A DNA stretch of 41,105 nucleotides, taken from a virus. Where the stretch lies: positions 1 through 41,105 of the IMG/VR virus record IMGVR_UViG_3300005289_000010; one strand, 5' to 3'. The notes beneath the pieces are model-generated. The model did not search any database. It worked only from the letters and a program-made list of their open reading frames with translations, and was not told the DNA's origin. Positions 14,110 through 23,300 of this stretch are shown piece by piece. How positions within the stretch are numbered: the stretch's first letter is position 1; the number at the start of each line of letters is the position of its first letter. The translations under genes and the position numbers were made by a program.

Positions 14110-14344
14110 CTAGCTTCCTTTGTGCGGTGTTGGCCTTATCCTGGGCAGCGCGGCGGGCGCGATCCGAGGTTTCGGCGGATTTGCGAAGGGCCTTCTCGCT
14201 TGCCAGCAGGCCCGCCACGCGGTTTTCGAGGGTGGAGACGGTACTACGTAGCTCCTGGACCTCGGAACGCTGCCAGAGGCCGTATCCGGCCCCCAGGGCA
14301 GCCACCACTACGAGAGCGATGGCGCCGTAGAGCTTGAGAGACAT
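14033..14344 (-). CDS. Rz: Rz-like inner membrane spanin
   Basis: A 103-aa protein with an N-terminal transmembrane helix (LYGAIALVVVAALGAGYGLW) followed by a long heptad coiled coil (VQELRSTVSTLENRVAGLL onward), the typical i-spanin form. The ATG at 14344 overlaps the preceding stop (TGATG); the adjacent ATG at 14347 is possible. It pairs through the periplasm with the lipoprotein encoded in the overlapping frame. Confidence 0.88.
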   Translation of the reverse strand: MSLKLYGAIALVVVAALGAGYGLWQRSEVQELRSTVSTLENRVAGLLASEKALRKSAETSDRARRAAQDKANTAQRKLDEALKAAPDWADGAVPDGVWDALKP

Positions 14345-14658
14345 CATCGAACCTTGCTGAAGTGGTTGATCAGGTGGCCCAGGAGGTAGCAGAACGGCTC
14401 CTGGTTGCCGGCCTGGGCGTCGAACCCGGCCCACTCCAGGATGTCCAGGGCTACATGGGCCATCTCGTGAGCCATGGTGCCCGGGTCCTTGGTGAATACG
14501 CCGACGATGAAGCCGCCGGAGTCCAGAGCGCAGGTCAGGCCGTCAGCGCACTGCCCGTCATCGAAGCCGCCGGCAGCCTCAACGGCCTTGGCGAACTCCT
14601 TGCGGGAGCGGGTGAACTGGATGCCCACCTCGTAGATGGGCACTCGGTAGGTGTGCAT
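14344..14658 (-). CDS. Putative zinc metallopeptidase-like protein (HExxH) in the lysis cassette
   Basis: A 104-aa protein with HEMAH at 64-68 (His64, Glu65, His68) and a downstream Glu87 in NQEPFCYLLG, the arrangement of a gluzincin-type metallopeptidase. A matching family of small phage proteins begins with IYEVGIQFTRSRKEF; its function has not been established to my knowledge. No signal peptide is present. It starts by TGATG overlap with the endolysin and is coupled to Rz, so it is made with the lysis proteins. It could act on a host or phage protein late in infection; equally it may be inactive. Confidence 0.75.
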   Translation of the reverse strand: MHTYRVPIYEVGIQFTRSRKEFAKAVEAAGGFDDGQCADGLTCALDSGGFIVGVFTKDPGTMAHEMAHVALDILEWAGFDAQAGNQEPFCYLLGHLINHFSKVR

Positions 14659-15158
14659 CAGTTACCTCGGAACATATCGGCTTCCTTCAGGCGGCGCGTC
14701 CACATGCCGTAGCAGTTGTTGGAGCGCACCGTGCAGTCACGGCCTTGGGCGTACTTGAACCACAGCATAGCCTCGGGCACACCAGCGTAATCGCCGGCGT
14801 TGAGGCGCTTCATCGCGGTGCTGCCGATGGCGGTGGGTGCGCCCACGTTGTACGCCCAGCTGCAAATGGCAGCCATCTCGTACGTGTGGACGGGGACCTT
14901 GATGGCCTTGGCCACCGGCACGCAGATCTCGCGCACCTTGCGGTCCAGCTGGGCAGAGCAGACAGCCTCGTTCAGCGGGATGTTCGGCACAGGGCCTGTG
15001 TCGCCGTAGCACCAGGTCTTGATGCCCACGGGGTCAATGTAGACCAGCCGCCCCCGGCCATCGCCGAGGGCTTCCTCAGTCTTGAGGTGCGGGATCAGCA
15101 GGCCACCAGCCCCAAGCACCAGGCTCAGGGCAGCAGTCGCTGCTATGCGCTTGGACAT
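14658..15158 (-). CDS. SAR endolysin, GH24 lysozyme type
   Basis: A 166-aa lysozyme-like endolysin. The N-terminus (AATAALSLVLGAGGLLIPHL) is a weakly hydrophobic Ala/Gly/Leu helix of the signal-anchor-release type, so the enzyme can be exported by Sec and released on membrane depolarisation. The catalytic region IDPVGIKTWCYGDTG matches GH24, with Asp42 and Thr48 at the right D-x5-T spacing. The catalytic Glu is less clear: Glu28/29 are 13-14 residues before Asp42 instead of nine, and the canonical place holds Asp33. There are six cysteines. The start is coupled to the 149-aa gene by TAATG. Confidence 0.9.
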   Translation of the reverse strand: MSKRIAATAALSLVLGAGGLLIPHLKTEEALGDGRGRLVYIDPVGIKTWCYGDTGPVPNIPLNEAVCSAQLDRKVREICVPVAKAIKVPVHTYEMAAICSWAYNVGAPTAIGSTAMKRLNAGDYAGVPEAMLWFKYAQGRDCTVRSNNCYGMWTRRLKEADMFRGN

Positions 15159-15607
15159 TACGGCGTGGCCGTGAACGCCGCGGTGACGACGTTGTTGGCG
15201 ACGGTGATGGTGACGGTGCCACCAGTGACGTTGATCACCTGCGCGTTCGTGACGACGGCGGAGGTGGCCGGCAGGCGCAGGCCGGTCAGGGTGTTGCCAG
15301 CGACAGCCGCGGTGGCCGAGCCTTGAGCCGGCGTGGTGCCGGTGGCGGGCAGCAGGGTGACCGTGCCGGAGTTGGCGACCGTGGCCGTGCCCGAGGGCGG
15401 CAGCGGGGCCGAGTAGCCCGGGGTCTTCTGTGCGGCGTCCAGCAGCAGATCCGCGATGGCCTTGGCCGTGGGCGAAGCCGCCGGCGTAGCACCACTGGGG
15501 CGGTAGCGTTGGACCGTCTCCGCGAAGGAGACAGCGTGCGCGATCCGGGCGCGGAGTTGTTGGCCGCCCGAGTACGTGCCAGGGTTCTTCAGTTCTTCGA
15601 TACGCAT
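15158..15607 (-). CDS. Unknown 149-aa protein between terminase and endolysin
   Basis: The ATG at 15607 has GGAG upstream. The N-terminal 60 residues are helical (MRIEELKNPGTYSGGQQLRA); the last 80 are Ala/Thr/Val-rich with repeated TVT and ATG-type strands, like a beta-rich surface or decoration domain. No signal peptide or known family. The position suggests a late product, perhaps a minor virion protein, but I cannot assign it. Confidence 0.75.
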   Translation of the reverse strand: MRIEELKNPGTYSGGQQLRARIAHAVSFAETVQRYRPSGATPAASPTAKAIADLLLDAAQKTPGYSAPLPPSGTATVANSGTVTLLPATGTTPAQGSATAAVAGNTLTGLRLPATSAVVTNAQVINVTGGTVTITVANNVVTAAFTATP

Positions 15608-15616
15608 GTGTTTCTC

Positions 15617-17377
15617 CTAGCGGCGGTAGCGGTCCATGATGGACTTACCGCGGGTTTGTGGGGAATATCTTTTGTGCAGAAGCGGGTCCTTCAACCATTT
15701 CAGCATCTCAGCTTCCTGGCGGTCCCGTGCGGCCTTCTCCTGGTCGATAGCCAAGGAGGAAAGGTATCGCCGTACTGCACCCTCTACGGCGTCAAGCCGG
15801 TCATCGTGTGTCAGGGAATCGCGCTCTCGCGTGACCCGTGACAGCTGGAAGAAGAACGAGTAGAACAGCCGCTTGCTTGCGTGATAGCGGTTGATGCTCG
15901 CTGCGTCTTCCTCAATGATCGACTCGTTGATGATGAAGCTGCCGCGACTGATCACAGGCTCAAGGCCCTCGATAATCCGCAGCTCCTTCTGGCCAGTCAC
16001 GTAGTCATCGTTCACGGCGCACACGTGCTCCTTCCGAAGTATGGGCATCCACACTTCCTTGAAGGCGCCGTAGCCCATGTTCTTTTCGATGATGACTTCG
16101 TTGACGCTCCAGTATTTGGCGATGGATGCCAAGTGGTCCATCTGCTCTTTGTTGTAGCCACCCGGCACGCCCCCGATGTCCAGCAGGAAGACGTTGCCGT
16201 TCAGACCAGCCATGACAGCGTAGCCGGTTTCGTCGCCGTTCTTACCGCCGCCGGCCGGGTCCACGTACATGATGATCATGTCCGGCACGCTGGTGATGTC
16301 GCTGACCTCGTGCGCCGATGCCACGCGGAAGCTGTGCCCGTTGACGCTGTACTCTCGCAAGCCGGCGTCCGTCATGGAGCGCACAACCGTGAGAGGCAGG
16401 GCCTTCGGGTTCAACCGCATGGCGATGATGCCGGTGGTCTTGAGCGGGTACAGCAGCGCGTCGGTCATCGCCGTGCTCAGCATGTGCTGAAGCTGGAAGT
16501 ACGCGGGACCTTGGTCCAGCTCCTTCTTCTGTAGGATGGCCTCGTGCAGGCGTGTGTCCGTGGCTTGGCCCTGGTCGCCCAGGACGCCGCCGCCGGTACG
16601 CAGGCCCGGGTTGGCAGCCATGCGGCGCCGGATGCCTGGGGCCAGACGCTCGTCGTAAGCTTGCTCCTGGTCGTGCGTCGGGTAACGACCCGGCCAGATG
16701 CGGACGGTGAAGCCCCGAGACGGCAGGGTGTTGTAGATGGAGTCCTGATTCTGCGGCGTGCCCAGGTAAATGATCCGGCCTTCCTCGCAGATGGAGGTGA
16801 AGTCACGGGTCAGGTCCAGCAGGTCCTGGCGGGCGCCAGCGGTCTTCGAGTTCCGCTTGGACTCCACGTCGTCGGCGATCAGCAGCGTCGCGCGCTTGCC
16901 CTGCAAGTTGCCGTTGATGCCCACACACGCGACGGACGGGGACTTGTCCATGCCCTTCAGCGTGTAGTGGATGTCGTAGGCTTCCACAGAGGTGCGGTCG
17001 CCGTTGCTGGCGTCCGGGCGCATACAGTCAAACAGGTCCACGTTGCCGATGAACCGAGTGATGAGGGTGCTGATCTCGTTGGCCTGCTTCTCGCCAGCGG
17101 AGATGATGAGCACCCGGCCTGCGGGGTTGTGGATCAGATGCCATACAGCGAAGATGGCCACGACGGTTGTCTTAGCCTGGCCGCGCTGCGCCTGGATCAT
17201 CAGGTACAGTGGGCCGTACTCCAGGAACTCAGCAATCTCCTTCTGGATCTCAGAGGTGGTGAAGCCAAGCTCCTGCATCATGTCGTCCAGGAACGGGACG
17301 AAGTGCGGATAGGCCGTCTGCAACATCTCCAGCTTGCGCCAGCGGATGAGGGCGGCCTCTGTGCTCTCGCGTGCCAT
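15617..17377 (-). CDS. Large terminase (DNA maturase B)
   Basis: A 586-aa packaging motor. The ATPase has Walker A QRGQAKTT at 64-71 and Walker B LLIADDVE at 165-172. The C-terminal RNase H-like nuclease has MYVDPAGGG (Asp373), IIEKNMG (Glu431) and HDDRLDAV (Asp525, Asp526 and Asp529). Size and motif order match T7 gp19 and phiKMV homologues. The start overlaps the small terminase stop (TGATG). It cuts concatemers at the genome ends and drives DNA into the prohead. Confidence 0.96.
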   Translation of the reverse strand: MARESTEAALIRWRKLEMLQTAYPHFVPFLDDMMQELGFTTSEIQKEIAEFLEYGPLYLMIQAQRGQAKTTVVAIFAVWHLIHNPAGRVLIISAGEKQANEISTLITRFIGNVDLFDCMRPDASNGDRTSVEAYDIHYTLKGMDKSPSVACVGINGNLQGKRATLLIADDVESKRNSKTAGARQDLLDLTRDFTSICEEGRIIYLGTPQNQDSIYNTLPSRGFTVRIWPGRYPTHDQEQAYDERLAPGIRRRMAANPGLRTGGGVLGDQGQATDTRLHEAILQKKELDQGPAYFQLQHMLSTAMTDALLYPLKTTGIIAMRLNPKALPLTVVRSMTDAGLREYSVNGHSFRVASAHEVSDITSVPDMIIMYVDPAGGGKNGDETGYAVMAGLNGNVFLLDIGGVPGGYNKEQMDHLASIAKYWSVNEVIIEKNMGYGAFKEVWMPILRKEHVCAVNDDYVTGQKELRIIEGLEPVISRGSFIINESIIEEDAASINRYHASKRLFYSFFFQLSRVTRERDSLTHDDRLDAVEGAVRRYLSSLAIDQEKAARDRQEAEMLKWLKDPLLHKRYSPQTRGKSIMDRYRR

Positions 17378-17649
17378 CAGTGCATCAGGTGTTCAACATC
17401 GGCAACGCCGCCCAGCTCCTGCTTCTCCTTGAGGGAGAGGCCGGTCTTCTGCTTGCGGCGCGCGATGGCTGCTTCCAGCTCACCCATGGCGTTATCGGAC
17501 GAGGGCGTGCAGGTCACGTTGTTGTCCTTGAGGAACTTGGCCGCTACCGCCAGGACGGCGGCGGACGGAGCTTCGACCCCAACCAGGTCCTTCAAGGTGT
17601 TGGCGAGTGCGACGTGCAACTCGCCTAGTGCAACTTCAGTAGCGGCCAT
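17377..17649 (-). CDS. Small terminase (DNA maturase A)
   Basis: A 90-aa protein of the size of T7 gp18, with the motif AAKFLKDNNVTC and a basic helix ARRKQKTGLSLKEKQ. It recognises DNA for packaging and regulates the large subunit. The ATG at 17649 follows AAGGAG, three bases after the holin stop. Confidence 0.9.
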   Translation of the reverse strand: MAATEVALGELHVALANTLKDLVGVEAPSAAVLAVAAKFLKDNNVTCTPSSDNAMGELEAAIARRKQKTGLSLKEKQELGGVADVEHLMH

Positions 17650-17652
17650 GCT

Positions 17653-17832
17653 TTACTCCTTCTTCTTGATTTTCGAGTAGATCCACCAGCTCATTTGCAG
17701 GAGAATCCACACACCGGCAAGGATCGCTGCCCAGTCTTGGACAGTCACGCCCAGGATAGTCACGCCGATGGTGCCGGTTGCGATTACATTGGATGTTTGC
17801 TCCATCGTATGCCTAATTGGATTGTGGTTCAT
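17653..17832 (-). CDS. Class II holin
   Basis: A 59-aa protein with two predicted membrane helices (IATGTIGVTILGV and WAAILAGVWILLQMSWWIY) and a basic tail IYSKIKKKE, comparable to T7 gp17.5. The ATG at 17832 follows GAGG; a second in-frame ATG at 17805 follows AGG. Two starts nine codons apart resemble the lambda S dual-start timing device, but this is inference. It lies between the fibre and terminase genes as in T7. Confidence 0.83.
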   Translation of the reverse strand: MNHNPIRHTMEQTSNVIATGTIGVTILGVTVQDWAAILAGVWILLQMSWWIYSKIKKKE

Positions 17833-17845
17833 GAAGTACCTCGCC

Positions 17846-20356
17846 TTACTCACCCTGAAGGGTAGCACGGATCTGGGCCAGTTCCTCTTTCAAGGATTGG
17901 ATCTGTCGTTGCTGCTCCTGGAGGGCGGCCACAACATCAGGCAGCACCTTGCTCAGGTCAACACCCTGCATGACAGGCACGGTATTGCCGACCTCATCCA
18001 CCCGGGTCTGATCTTTATAGCCAGTGACTGCTTGGGGAATGACATCCTGCAACTCGTGGGCGACGAACCCACGCAGGGGCTTGTTGACCACGGGTACGCC
18101 GTGCATGCGGAACTCCACCGGGCGCAAGCGCATGATGTTGTCCAGGCAACCCGCCCCGTCCAGTTCACCGAGTACCGTTTTGGAACGGTAGTCAGAGGTG
18201 GTGGAGTACACCACAGACAGCGCGGAGTTAGACTGGATGAAACCAGCCACCGCTCCGTTGTACGCCTGGAACTGGATGGCCACGCCGTCAGCGAACAGCT
18301 CCGGCCGGTAGACGGTCCCGTACTGGGTGCCTCCTCCGGTGTAGTAGACGTGGGTGCGTGCGTTGATAGACGGCGTGTACAGGTACGGACCAAAGATCCA
18401 GGAACCCGTGGACAGGATACGGGCACACTCGGTCGTCGCGGAGATAAACCGGAACGCTCCCGGAACCGCTGCGGTCCCGTGGCGGCTGAACGTCAGCTCA
18501 CCATGGCCCAGCGTGCCGTTGTACCCCAGCGCCACGAAGGCGCTGTCTGCGGAAGCCGCACTACGAAAGATTGCGTGCGCACTGTTCTGGCCAGCGGGAG
18601 GGACCACAGGCAGGTAGGTCGTTGCGGCCTTCTTGTTTACGAAGCTCCAGGTGTCGGCTGTGTGTGTGCCGTCGAAGTTGCCCGCCACTTGCCCGTTGGT
18701 AGCACCGGAGAGATCCAGCGTGCCGGTCACGGGAGTGGAGGCAGCGTAAGCCGATCCGTTCCAGCGATACCAACCCGCGCCGTCTACGTACACATCCCCC
18801 ATGTCCGCAGTGGGAAGGCGGGATACGGCGGATACCGCACCGATCATCCTCCAGGTGCCCCAGGATGACCCGGAGAAGATCCGCTGGCAAAGGCGAGGCT
18901 TCTCACCCGCCACAGGGATGGTTGCCGTTTGGATTATGTAGTCCGACGCCACCCAGTGAACGACGACGCTGGCCCCTGCCACGTTCGTGCCGATGGGGGG
19001 CCAGTTGCTCCCACCTGTGATCACGGTGCCACTGCGGGATGTGTAGTACGTGTTGTCTGCTGTCAGGGTGTTGCAGTCCGTGGCAGCCGTCAAGTACACG
19101 TGACTCATCACCTCGTTCTTGCGGGCAACCTCACGCCAGGGACCCCAGGCGCCACTCACCTGGTTAGTGCAGCTACGCCAGAAGCGCCGGCCGCCACTGT
19201 TGTTAGCCCCTGGCTCCGCTCCGTACACGATGTACTCTTGGGACAGGAGGTTTGCAGCGCTCACACCGTTAGCTGCCCATACCAGGAGTAGACCAGCGAG
19301 CGCTACGGGATAAGAAGCACCACCAGCCACTGCACCAGCCGTGGCATTCTGTGCGTACAGGCCACGGCTCCGGTAATCGTCCAGACTGTGGGCCGTGGCG
19401 GGCAGCAGAATCGGGTTGACCCGCGGTTCCATGGCCGACACACGCGCCTCAAAGCTGTTGGCGGTCGCCTCAGCGTCGTTGGCCGTGTCCAGTGCCTCGT
19501 TGGCAGTGGCAGCAATGCCGTTGGCCGTGGTCTCCGCAGCCTCCGCGGTGTCCAAAGCCTCCTGGGCCGTGGCTGCGATGCCGTTGGCCACCGACAGGGC
19601 GTTGTTCGCCGTGCCTGTGGCGCCGTTGGCGATAGTGACAGCGTCTTCCGCCGTGTCCAGGGCCGCAGCAGCGGTGCCCGTAGCAGCCACAGCAGACGCG
19701 TTGGCGTTGGTAGCAGCCAGGTTGGCCGCATCCGCAGCCTCAGTGGCCAGGATAGCAGCCTCTTCGGCGCCGGCCACGTCCTCCACAGCCTGGTTGGCCG
19801 TGGCGATGGCGGTGTTGGCCAGGCTGACCGCGCTGGCAGCCGTAACGTTGGCAGCAGCGGCGGACGTGATGGCACTATCAGCCTTCGCGTCGGCGCCGTT
19901 GGCCGTGTCTTCCACGTCAGCGAGTCGGTCCAGCACCGCTTGCGAGAATTCTGCCGTCTCGTCCAGGGCGTCGGCGAACCGGTCCACCATCTCAGCAGTC
20001 GCATACACGGTCTGCTGGTTGCTGGTGTCCAGGTTCTTCTCGATCATGAGCGCGCCATCGGTGTAATCCAACAGCGGCTCATCCTTGGGCGAGTTGCGGC
20101 GCACCTCCAGGGTGCTGCCGACAGGAACTGCCGGCGTGACCTGGAGGCGCGTGGGGAGAATGAAGTTGCCAGGACCCAGAGGATAAGGCGTGCGCACCCC
20201 CGTGGTATCATTCACGATGGTGGCCTGCACGTGGTCCTGGCTGATGTAGCCCGGTGACACCCCGGCGAACGACAAGTCCCACTGCGTGGTGGAACCGTCG
20301 CCGGGGAACCGATTCAGAGCGAAGCGATACCCAGGGGTATCAAAGGGATCAGCCAT
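17846..20356 (-). CDS. Tail fibre with S74 intramolecular chaperone
   Basis: An 836-aa fibre. Residues 1-140 match the T7 gp17-type attachment domain (FALNRFPGDG; IEKNLDTSNQQTVYATAEMVDRFADAL). Residues 141-303 are an Ala/Asn-rich coiled coil with tandem 21-residue repeats at 258-299. A beta-rich receptor-binding region follows. The last 116 residues are a peptidase S74 chaperone beginning SDYRSK near residue 721, where the Ser/Lys pair cleaves the chain after trimer folding, and ending in a coiled coil. Start ATG 20356 behind GGAGG. It determines host range. Confidence 0.93.
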   Translation of the reverse strand: MADPFDTPGYRFALNRFPGDGSTTQWDLSFAGVSPGYISQDHVQATIVNDTTGVRTPYPLGPGNFILPTRLQVTPAVPVGSTLEVRRNSPKDEPLLDYTDGALMIEKNLDTSNQQTVYATAEMVDRFADALDETAEFSQAVLDRLADVEDTANGADAKADSAITSAAAANVTAASAVSLANTAIATANQAVEDVAGAEEAAILATEAADAANLAATNANASAVAATGTAAAALDTAEDAVTIANGATGTANNALSVANGIAATAQEALDTAEAAETTANGIAATANEALDTANDAEATANSFEARVSAMEPRVNPILLPATAHSLDDYRSRGLYAQNATAGAVAGGASYPVALAGLLLVWAANGVSAANLLSQEYIVYGAEPGANNSGGRRFWRSCTNQVSGAWGPWREVARKNEVMSHVYLTAATDCNTLTADNTYYTSRSGTVITGGSNWPPIGTNVAGASVVVHWVASDYIIQTATIPVAGEKPRLCQRIFSGSSWGTWRMIGAVSAVSRLPTADMGDVYVDGAGWYRWNGSAYAASTPVTGTLDLSGATNGQVAGNFDGTHTADTWSFVNKKAATTYLPVVPPAGQNSAHAIFRSAASADSAFVALGYNGTLGHGELTFSRHGTAAVPGAFRFISATTECARILSTGSWIFGPYLYTPSINARTHVYYTGGGTQYGTVYRPELFADGVAIQFQAYNGAVAGFIQSNSALSVVYSTTSDYRSKTVLGELDGAGCLDNIMRLRPVEFRMHGVPVVNKPLRGFVAHELQDVIPQAVTGYKDQTRVDEVGNTVPVMQGVDLSKVLPDVVAALQEQQRQIQSLKEELAQIRATLQGE
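19450..19910 (-). repeat. Internal coding repeats of the tail fibre shaft
   Basis: About 150 codons encode Ala/Asn-rich heptad units. The clearest are two adjacent 63-base units encoding NGIAATAQEALDTAEAAETT and NGIAATANEALDTANDAEAT. They could change length by recombination and so vary shaft length. Confidence 0.7.
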
Positions 20357-20364
20357 GTGGCCTC

Positions 20365-23300
20365 CTATTCTGATTGCATGATTGCTTGAAAGATCGGAGC
20401 GATCATCGGCGTACGGCCGAATGGAAGCACCCGCAGTGTCGCAGTGGGATCACCCTTCTGCGTCAGCGCGCTGGCGGCGGACTGCACGTCCTCGACCAGG
20501 GACAGCCCCGGCACGACAGACGACAGGAAGCCACCCTTGGGCGTACGCGGGGAGCCAGGCACGTCGAAGCCGGTGAAGGCCCCACCCATGTCCAGCACGT
20601 CGCGCGCCCAGCCACCCAGGGCAGTGTAGCCCAGGGCTGCCATCCCGATGTTCTCGGGCGACAGACGCTGCTCCTTGAACTTCTCCCACTGGTCGCCGGA
20701 CAGCATGGAGCCGGCCAGCGCGGTGCGCAGGAGGTAGATCGGAGCGGACACAGACGTGGCTGCCAGCAGGATGCCGGCGGCCTTCAGTGCGCCGTGGTTG
20801 CGGTACTGACGGACGAACTGCTTCTCAAAGGACGTGATGCTGTACGTGCGGAACTGCGTCAGGAATTTCAGGTATCCGTTGTGTGCCCACTTGCCGGTCT
20901 CGCCGACAAAGGTTTCCTGGATGACCTGGCCAATGCCGCGGAAGATAGCGTCATTGAATTCCTTGATGGCGCCGGTATCCGCACCCTTCTGCGGCTCGTA
21001 GCGCAGGACCTTGCCCGCCGCGTCAAACTCTGCGACGTTGGGCAGCTCGGCCTTGACGCGGGCAGCCAGCTCGGGGCTGATACCCATGTCCCGCAGCGCG
21101 GCGCTGTCCAGTCCATCACGGACGTAGGTCAGGCCCTTGTTGATCGCCATCTCGGCGACCATGCGCTGCTGCACGGCGTGGATACGGCGCCACATGGAGA
21201 GCTTCCCTTGCAGGTACTGGCCACCGCGGATCATGCGGCCTACCGTCCCGATGCTGTCGCGGCCATAGACCACTTCGTTCGGGTCGCCCATCTGGTGTGC
21301 CCAGGTGTTGCGGTAGTTGTGCATGCCGATGTTGCCGGCGAACTCGTCCAGGCCGTTGAGCACCGGGTTGTCCACCTTGCCGCCCTTGGCCATCGTGCTG
21401 ATCTCTCGATACAGCCGGCCGAACGCAGGCACCTTCTTCAGGGAAGCCATGACGCCGAAGGTGGACACGGCGTTGGCCGACTCCACCAGCTGCGCAAAGC
21501 CCATCCCGCCCAGCTGCACCAAGGAGGTGGCAGCGCGGACGTTATCCACGAACAGGGGAACCTGGTCCGAGAACGGGCGGGCCAGCATCTCAGCCACGGT
21601 CTGGTCAAATGCTTCCAGCTCCTTGGGTGTGGCGCCGCTGTGCTCCATGGCCGTACGGATCAGCTGCACTTCAGCGTCCGAGGTGACTCCGAAGTTCGAC
21701 AGGGCCACTTCCCCCGATACGCGGCGCGCTTGGCGCTGCAACAGGGTCATGGGGTCCGTCTCCATCAGGTCAGCCAGGGTCATGTACCCGCCCTCACCGT
21801 CATCGTAAGGGGTCAGCATGTTGCGGTCCAGGCGGCCCTTGGTCTGCTTGCGGCCACCCTGCGTGAACTCCTGCAAACGCTGCAAGACTTCCGCCGTGTT
21901 CAGGCCGCGCGCTTCCAGAGCACGCTTCAGGACATCGACTGCTGATTCGTTGGGCACCACGCTGGCGTGTACGCCGCCGTTGGTCCACTTATTCACCTGG
22001 TCCACGTACTGGAGGGAGAAGAAGTCCGAGAACTCCTGGTCCCAGCCGTGACGGGCCTGCACTTCCTCCGAGAGCGCACGAGTGTACGCGCGCTTCTTGG
22101 CATCCGACAAGCCCTTCCACTTGGACGGGCTGATGGCCCAGGGCTGGTAGCCGCTGGAGTCGGTGGGCAGGTTGCCGAAGCCGGAGACACGGGCGTACCG
22201 CTGGTGGCGGCGCATCGTGTCGTAGGACTTGGTGAGCAGATCCGATGCCTGCTTGATCAGCGGGCTTTCATTCTCGCCGACCACGCGAATACCGTTACGC
22301 ACGCCTTCGCGGTAGCGGAAGATCTGGTCGCCGAACTCTTTCCAGTCAGCCTGGGTGAAGAACTCGGTGAACCGTCCGCCTTGGCGCTGGGCCTTCCATC
22401 CCTGGAAGATCATCTCCATCTCGTTCTTGCTGTCGCCCATGTACATGTGCTCCAGCTGGTACTTGGTGATGGATGCCGTGCTTGTCCGGTGCGCGCCGGT
22501 CGTATTCTCCAGGGCCTGCATAGCCCACCACTTAGCGACCGGGGATTCCGAGCGCAGGAGGGCCAGGGCCGTGGAGCCTAGGTTGTTGCGAATCCCCTCG
22601 AAGACGCCTGACTGGGACAAAGAGTCGGTCAGGACTTGGAGCCGGCCGGCGTCAACCGGGTTCAGCTCCACGCCTCGCTGGGCTTGATGCAGGATGCCGC
22701 GCACTGCTTCCCGAACTTGTCCCGATGGGATGAAGTCCAGGCCGTCAGGGTCAGCGACAGGCTCACCGCGTACGAAGTCCCAGGCTCGCTGGATGCGTTC
22801 GCGCACGGTGATGCGCCCCGTCTCAGGGGGCAATACTTCTGGAGCTGCCTGCACTAGACCCTGCCCTGCGCCCAACTGCGGCGCCGGCTCGTCCATACCG
22901 ACAGCTACCGAAGCGGGTTCCATACGTGGCACCGGGGCTTCGGGGATAATCATCTTCTCACGGGTCGGCTTGGACAGCACGATCTCCATGTTCCTGATCA
23001 GGCGGCTTGTTTCCATCTGATCAGCCCTGGCCGACACCTGCTCAGGAGTGGCCGTGGGGCCAAGCTCAAGCGCAGCTGCGTTCAGGGACTCAGCACGGGC
23101 CTCAGTGGCAGCGTGTTGAGCTTCGGTGTAGCGACGGAAGGCTGCATCTTGCGCGGCGCCTCCAACGCGGTAGCCGGCCATGCCCAAGCCTGCGCCCAGG
23201 ATGCCGCCCGCGATGAAGTCCAGGCCCGATACGTCAGCGCCGGCGGCTGCCCGCACTGCGTCGTAGCCCATGTTGCCGAATGCACCGCCTGCCGCGTACA

